Below are positions 60,096 to 64,000 of a stretch of DNA of 64,000 bases, piece by piece. The notes beneath the pieces are model-generated. The model ran no database searches. It saw only the letters and a list, made by a program, of their open reading frames with translations, and had not been told where the DNA came from. Both the position numbers and the translations under genes were made by a program. The stretch covers positions 62,001-126,000 of the forward strand of contig NZ_CP067421.1 in assembly GCF_016653635.2 (NCBI RefSeq). The letters are read 5' to 3'. Origin of the DNA: Skermanella sp. TT6. Lineage in GTDB: Bacteria > Pseudomonadota > Alphaproteobacteria > Azospirillales > Azospirillaceae. How positions within the stretch are numbered: the stretch's first letter is position 1; the number at the start of each line of letters is the position of its first letter.

Positions 60096-60964
60096 CCCCG
60101 GGGCAGACGACGGCGCTTCGCGGTTCGGACCTCCAGGCCATGGACACCGCAACGAGGGCCGCCGGGACGGCGCCGCCTCCCCGGCGCTCGTCCCTCTGGG
60201 CCTTCCGCGGGACCCTGTCGCGCCCAGCCCAGGTCGGGATCGGCGTGGCCGCCAGCGTCGGCCTGCTGCTGGCGTGGGAGGCGGTCGCCCGGCTGGGGCT
60301 GGTGAACAGCCTCTTCCTGCCCGCGCCCAGCACGGTGCTGAACGCCATGCTGGTCATGATCCAGAAGCAGGACCTGCTGTGGCACGCCGGCGTCTCGACC
60401 CTGCGGGTCTGGGCCGCCTTCGCGCTGGCGGCGGCGATGGCGATCCCGATCGGCATCCTGATGAGCAGCTACCGGGTGGTCGGCGCGGCGCTGGAGCCGA
60501 TCATCGACTTCATCCGATACCTGCCGGTCCCTGCGCTGGTGCCGCTCTCGATCATCTGGTTCGGCGTGGGCGAGGGAACCAAGCTGTACCTGCTGTGGCT
60601 CGGGACCTTCTTCCAGCTGGTCCTGCTGGTCGCCGACGACATGCGCCGCGTGCCGCAGGAATATATCGAGATCGCCCATACCCTCGGGGCCAACACCCGG
60701 CAGATGCTGCGCGACGTGGCCTTCCGGGCGATGCTGCCGGGACTGGTGGACAATCTGCGGATCACGCTGGGCTGGTGCTGGACCTACCTGATCATCGCCG
60801 AGATCGTCGCCGCGGACAGCGGCATCGGCTTCGTCATCTGGACGGCCCGCCGCTACATGAAGACGCCCGAGGTCATGGCCGGCGTGGTGGTGATCGGCGT
60901 GATCGGGCTGGTCACCGACCAGCTTCTCCGGGCGGCCCACCGCCGCGCCTTCCGCTACCTGTGA
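60092..60964 (+). CDS. ABC transporter permease, GTG start
   Basis: 290 residues, six predicted helices, EAA loop H-T-L-G-A-N-T-R-Q-M-L-R-D-V-A-F-R-A-M-L-P. The GTG at 60092 overlaps the previous stop as GTGA; the first 45 residues are polar, so an ATG at 60140 is an alternative start. SsuC/TauC-type, partner of the flanking binding protein and ATPase. Confidence 0.92.
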   Translation: MTPGQTTALRGSDLQAMDTATRAAGTAPPPRRSSLWAFRGTLSRPAQVGIGVAASVGLLLAWEAVARLGLVNSLFLPAPSTVLNAMLVMIQKQDLLWHAGVSTLRVWAAFALAAAMAIPIGILMSSYRVVGAALEPIIDFIRYLPVPALVPLSIIWFGVGEGTKLYLLWLGTFFQLVLLVADDMRRVPQEYIEIAHTLGANTRQMLRDVAFRAMLPGLVDNLRITLGWCWTYLIIAEIVAADSGIGFVIWTARRYMKTPEVMAGVVVIGVIGLVTDQLLRAAHRRAFRYL

Positions 60965-60975
60965 GCAGGCCCCCC

Positions 60976-61764
60976 ATGACACAGTTCATGACACAGCCCT
61001 ATCTCGCCTTCGACGGCGTCACCAAGCGGTTCGGCGACCTCGACGTGGTCGCCCAGCCCTTCGAAACCACCATAGCCCGCAACGAGTTCGTCGTCTTCCT
61101 GGGGCCGTCCGGCTGCGGCAAGACCACGCTGATGCGCATGATCGGCGGGCTGGACACGCCGTCCACCGGGACGATCCGCCTCGAAGGCGCGCCGGTCGGC
61201 GGCCCCGACCACCGGCGCGGCATGGTCTTCCAGTCCTACTCGTCCTTCCCGTGGCTGACGGTCGCCGAGAACGTCCATTTCGGCATGCGCTACCGCCGCG
61301 ACCTGACGGAGCGACAGAAGCTGGCCCGCCGCGACCATTACCTGGAGCTGGTCGGGCTCTACGAGTTCTCCGACGCCTATCCGAACAAGGTGTCCGGCGG
61401 CATGCGCCAGCGCGTGGCGATCGCCCGCACGCTGGCGGCCGGATCGGACGTGATGCTGATGGACGAGCCGTTCGGCGCGCTGGACGCGCAGCGCCGGGAA
61501 CGGCTTCAGGTCGAGCTGCGGAGCATCCAGCGGCGCGACGCCAAGACCATCGTCTTCGTGACCCACGACGTGGAGGAGGCGGTGTTCCTGGCCGACCGGG
61601 TCATCGTCTTCTCCAAGCGGCCCGCGCGGGTCATGGCCGATATCGACATCACCGGGCGCCTCGGCCCCGACCGCCCTCTGGAGCTGCGGGACAGCCCGGA
61701 ATTCTTCCGGCTTCGGAGCGACGTGCTGAAACTGCTGCGCGAAGCCGCGGGAGACGAGGAATGA
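60976..61764 (+). CDS. ABC transporter ATP-binding protein
   Basis: 262 residues. Walker A G-P-S-G-C-G-K-T (43-50), signature V-S-G-G-M-R-Q (139-145; Val for the usual Leu), Walker B V-M-L-M-D-E-P (159-165). SsuB/TauB-type. Its stop overlaps the first SDR start (ATGA), linking transport directly to the enzymes. Confidence 0.95.
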   Translation: MTQFMTQPYLAFDGVTKRFGDLDVVAQPFETTIARNEFVVFLGPSGCGKTTLMRMIGGLDTPSTGTIRLEGAPVGGPDHRRGMVFQSYSSFPWLTVAENVHFGMRYRRDLTERQKLARRDHYLELVGLYEFSDAYPNKVSGGMRQRVAIARTLAAGSDVMLMDEPFGALDAQRRERLQVELRSIQRRDAKTIVFVTHDVEEAVFLADRVIVFSKRPARVMADIDITGRLGPDRPLELRDSPEFFRLRSDVLKLLREAAGDEE

Positions 61765-62519
61765 CCCTGCCCCGCTTCGATAACCGCACTGTGCTGGTCA
61801 CCGGGGCCAGCCGGGGCATCGGCTTCGGCATCGCCCAGGCCTTCGCCGCCGCCGGGGCGGACCTCCATGTCGCGGCGGAGAACGACGCGATCCACGCCGC
61901 GGCGGAGGCGCTGGGCGCCACGGCGCACCGGGCCGACGTGACCCGGGGCGACGAGGTGGGCGCCATGGCGGCTCGCATCGGCGCCTTGGACGTGCTGGTC
62001 AACAATGCCGGCCTGGAGCTCATGACCCCGCTGGACGACGCCGGCGCGGAGAACGAGGCGGCCTTCCGGCGCATCATCGAGATCAACATCCTGGGCACCT
62101 TCCTGGTGACCCGGGCCGTGGTGCCGGGCATGCGCGCGGGCGGCGCCATCGTCAACACGGCCTCGGTCTGGGGCCGCGTCGCGGAACCCCTGTTCTCCGC
62201 CTATGTCGCGTCGAAGCACGCGGTGATCGGGCTGACCAAGACCTGGGCCAAGGAACTCGGCCCCGCCGGCATCCGGGTCAACGCGGTGTGCCCCGGCTGG
62301 GTGCGGACGGAGGCCTCCATGCGCTCGCTCGGCCGGATGGCGGAGCGGGCCGGCCGCGGGGAAGCGGATCTTCTGGACGACATCATCGCCGGGCAGGCGC
62401 TGCCCGGCCTCATGGAGCCGCCGGACATGGCGGGTCCCTATCTGTTCCTTGCCTCCGACCTCGCGGCCAACGTTACCGGCCAGAGCCTCGGAGCCGACCG
62501 GGGGGAAGTGCCGTGGTGA
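61761..62519 (+). CDS. SDR-family oxidoreductase 1
   Basis: 252 residues, classical SDR: T-G-A-S-R-G-I-G (14-21), N-N-A-G (81-84), S135, Y148, K152. The C terminus L-G-A-D-R-G-E-V-P-W departs from the usual V-D-G-G ending. Overlaps both neighbours by four bases. Substrate unknown; two consecutive SDRs suggest successive or stereochemically paired alcohol oxidations. Confidence 0.92.
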   Translation: MTLPRFDNRTVLVTGASRGIGFGIAQAFAAAGADLHVAAENDAIHAAAEALGATAHRADVTRGDEVGAMAARIGALDVLVNNAGLELMTPLDDAGAENEAAFRRIIEINILGTFLVTRAVVPGMRAGGAIVNTASVWGRVAEPLFSAYVASKHAVIGLTKTWAKELGPAGIRVNAVCPGWVRTEASMRSLGRMAERAGRGEADLLDDIIAGQALPGLMEPPDMAGPYLFLASDLAANVTGQSLGADRGEVPW

Positions 62520-63223
62520 CGGATTTGAACGGCCTCAGGGCGCTGGTGACCGGCGCCGCGAGCGGGATCGGCCTCGCCGCCTGCGAGGCCCTGCGCGGCA
62601 CGGGTGCCCGGGTCGTCGGGCTGGACCGCGCGCCGGCCTCGGCCGACGATGCCGGCCGGGTGGTCGCCGACGTGACCGACGAGGGCCAGGTGATCGAGGC
62701 GGTCGCCCTGGCCGCCGCGCGGCTGGGCGGCCTCGACCTGCTGGTGAACTGCGCCGGCATCGAGATCGAGGCACCGCTCCACGCGATCGACATCGCCGAC
62801 ATGGACCGCATGTACGCGGTCAACGTGCGCGGCCCCATCCTGGTCACCCGGGAAGCATTGAAGGCGATGAAGCCGGGTGCCCGCATCGTCAACATCGCGT
62901 CGGAGCTGGCCTATCTCGGCCGCCAGGGCGCCTCGGGCTACTGCGCCACCAAGGGGGCGGCGCTTTCGCTGACGCGGTCCTGGGCGCGGGAGCTGGCGCC
63001 CGCCATCCTGGTCAACGCCGTGGCCCCCGGCCCGATCGACACCCCGCTGCTGGGCTTCGAGCGCATGACCGACGCCCAGAAGGCGCTGGAGAGCGCCAAC
63101 CCCCTCGGCCGCATCGGCCGCCCGGAGGAGGTCGCCGCCGCGATCCTCTTCCTGGCGTCCCCTGCCGCCAGCTTCATCACGGGACAATGCATCAGCGTCG
63201 ATGGCGGCGCGGCGATGCACTGA
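62516..63223 (+). CDS. SDR-family oxidoreductase 2, GTG start
   Basis: 235 residues: T-G-A-A-S-G-I-G (12-19), N-C-A-G (78-81, variant of NNAG), S129, Y142, K146, and the typical C-terminal I-T-G-Q-C-I-S-V-D-G-G. The GTG at 62516 overlaps the previous stop (GTGA); an adjacent GTG at 62513 is also possible, both behind GGGGGAAG. Only moderately similar to SDR 1, so not a recent duplicate. Confidence 0.92.
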   Translation: MTDLNGLRALVTGAASGIGLAACEALRGTGARVVGLDRAPASADDAGRVVADVTDEGQVIEAVALAAARLGGLDLLVNCAGIEIEAPLHAIDIADMDRMYAVNVRGPILVTREALKAMKPGARIVNIASELAYLGRQGASGYCATKGAALSLTRSWARELAPAILVNAVAPGPIDTPLLGFERMTDAQKALESANPLGRIGRPEEVAAAILFLASPAASFITGQCISVDGGAAMH

Positions 63224-63237
63224 GAGGAAAAGAACCC

Positions 63238-64000
63238 ATGGTCGAAAGCGTCTTCATGGCCGAACTGACTTGGCCGGAGTTCGCCGCCAAGGTGGCGGAG
63301 GGCGTCACCGTCTTCCTGCCCCTGGGCACCACCGAGCAGCACGGTCCCCACATGGCGATGAACGTGGACGTGGTGCTGCCTACCGCCGTGTGCGAGCGGG
63401 TGGCGCGCAACGTCGGCGGCATCGTCGCCCCGACGATTCCCTATGGCTACAAGTCGCAGCCCCGCTCGGGCGGCGGCGAGGCGTTCCCCGGCACCACCAG
63501 CCTGGACGCCAACACCTTCTCGCTGGTCGTGCGCGACGTGATCCGCAGCCTCGGCACCGACGGCGTGCGCCGGCTGGTGGTGGTGAACGGGCATTTCGAG
63601 AATTGCTGGCCGGCGGTCGAGGGCGTCGACTTGGGACTACGCGAGCTTCGTCGCGACGGGATTCGCGACATGCAGGTGATGCGGCTGGAATACTGGGACT
63701 TCGTCGGCCGCGACACGCTGGACCGGCTCTTCCCCGAAGGGTTCCCCGGCACCGAGCTGGAGCATGCCAGCCTGCTGGAGACGTCGCTGATGCTTCTGCT
63801 GCGGCCCGACCTGGTCGACATGGACAAGGTGCCGTCCGACGGGCCCGCCCAGTTCCCCACATACGACCGCCATCCCGTGCCGGAGGGGTTCGTCCCGGCT
63901 TCCGGCGTCCTGGCCCGCGCCCAGGGGTCCTCGGCCGAGAAGGGGCGGCTCCTGATGGACGACCATGTCGAGCGGATCACCCGGGCCGTCCGCGCCGAAT
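63238..64000 (+). CDS. Creatininase-family amidohydrolase (3' end cut by window)
   Basis: 254 residues visible. The metal site of the family is complete: E33 and H35 (T-E-Q-H-G-P), D44, H119 and E121 (N-G-H-F-E-N). W153 also fits a creatininase active-site residue. From memory of Pseudomonas creatininase, the Tyr before the last ligand is Phe here and the lid Trp region (G-W-D-x-E-H) reads G-T-E-L-E-H, so a cyclic amide other than creatinine is possible. It follows SDR 2 by 14 bases with a GAGAGG site and ends beyond the window. Confidence 0.88.
   Translation, partial: MVESVFMAELTWPEFAAKVAEGVTVFLPLGTTEQHGPHMAMNVDVVLPTAVCERVARNVGGIVAPTIPYGYKSQPRSGGGEAFPGTTSLDANTFSLVVRDVIRSLGTDGVRRLVVVNGHFENCWPAVEGVDLGLRELRRDGIRDMQVMRLEYWDFVGRDTLDRLFPEGFPGTELEHASLLETSLMLLLRPDLVDMDKVPSDGPAQFPTYDRHPVPEGFVPASGVLARAQGSSAEKGRLLMDDHVERITRAVRAE

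Noticed and set aside
1-64000. tRNA, rRNA, CRISPR array, prophage or integron
   Set aside because: No cloverleaf, rRNA core, regularly spaced repeats or phage structural genes were recognised by reading both strands.

Overview
The window is 64 kb of GC-rich DNA packed with catabolic, transport and regulatory genes. Gene content (TRAP and NitT/TauT-type ABC transporters, HisKA_2-type sensor kinase, CaiB/CitE enzymes, PQQ alcohol dehydrogenase, GntR/LysR/TetR regulators, an alphaproteobacterial-style palindromic intergenic element) points to an alphaproteobacterium, most likely of the Rhodospirillales (Azospirillum/Skermanella-like). That placement is inference: no rRNA, tRNA or housekeeping marker cluster was seen. 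No CRISPR array, prophage or intact insertion sequence was recognised. The region reads as chromosomal or chromid accessory metabolism.

Layout. 1-2.3 kb: partial EamA exporter, prolyl-tRNA editing protein, PurU. 2.6-6.1 kb: a divergent GntR-regulated set (TRAP binding protein, SDR, FAH-family hydrolase) that looks like a sugar-acid/diketo-acid route. 6.4-12.1 kb: lipoprotein, TetR-Map pair, BKACE-type enzyme, SGNH hydrolase, a deletion remnant of a D-threonine-aldolase-like gene, TylF-type methyltransferase. 12.5-21.8 kb: small hypothetical, GAF-HisKA_2 kinase with altered ATP-site residues, a three-gene gtr-like cluster, LysR/quinone reductase pair, a zincin. 20.9-29.5 kb: an eight-gene same-strand cluster (ALDH, TRAP DctPQM, zinc alcohol dehydrogenase, CaiB CoA-transferase, CitE lyase, LysR). 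29.9-38.7 kb: DUF1989 plus YqcI/YcgG (GntA-like) pair, a BacNav sodium channel, glycosyltransferase, RraA-like protein, Phd/YefM plus zeta-like toxin pair, orphan TakP-like TRAP binding protein. 38.9-45.8 kb: a periplasmic alcohol/aldehyde oxidation block (PQQ alcohol dehydrogenase with the lanthanide-type Asp, cytochrome c, secreted proteins, Tat-exported IorB-type molybdenum aldehyde oxidase with its 2Fe-2S subunit).

The clearest functional unit is at 48.0-57.9 kb: a near-consensus sigma-54 promoter, a guanidine-I (ykkC) riboswitch, two DUF1989 subunits (carboxyguanidine deiminase type), a biotin carboxylase of the urea/guanidine carboxylase family, allophanate hydrolase and a three-gene ABC importer. 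Together these predict uptake of guanidine and its conversion to ammonia and CO2 as a nitrogen source, gated by both nitrogen status and guanidine. Next to it (58.1-64.0 kb) a divergent LysR controls a second ABC importer with two SDRs and a creatininase-family hydrolase. The DUF1989/YqcI pair at 30-31 kb may be a second, undescribed guanidino-compound module.
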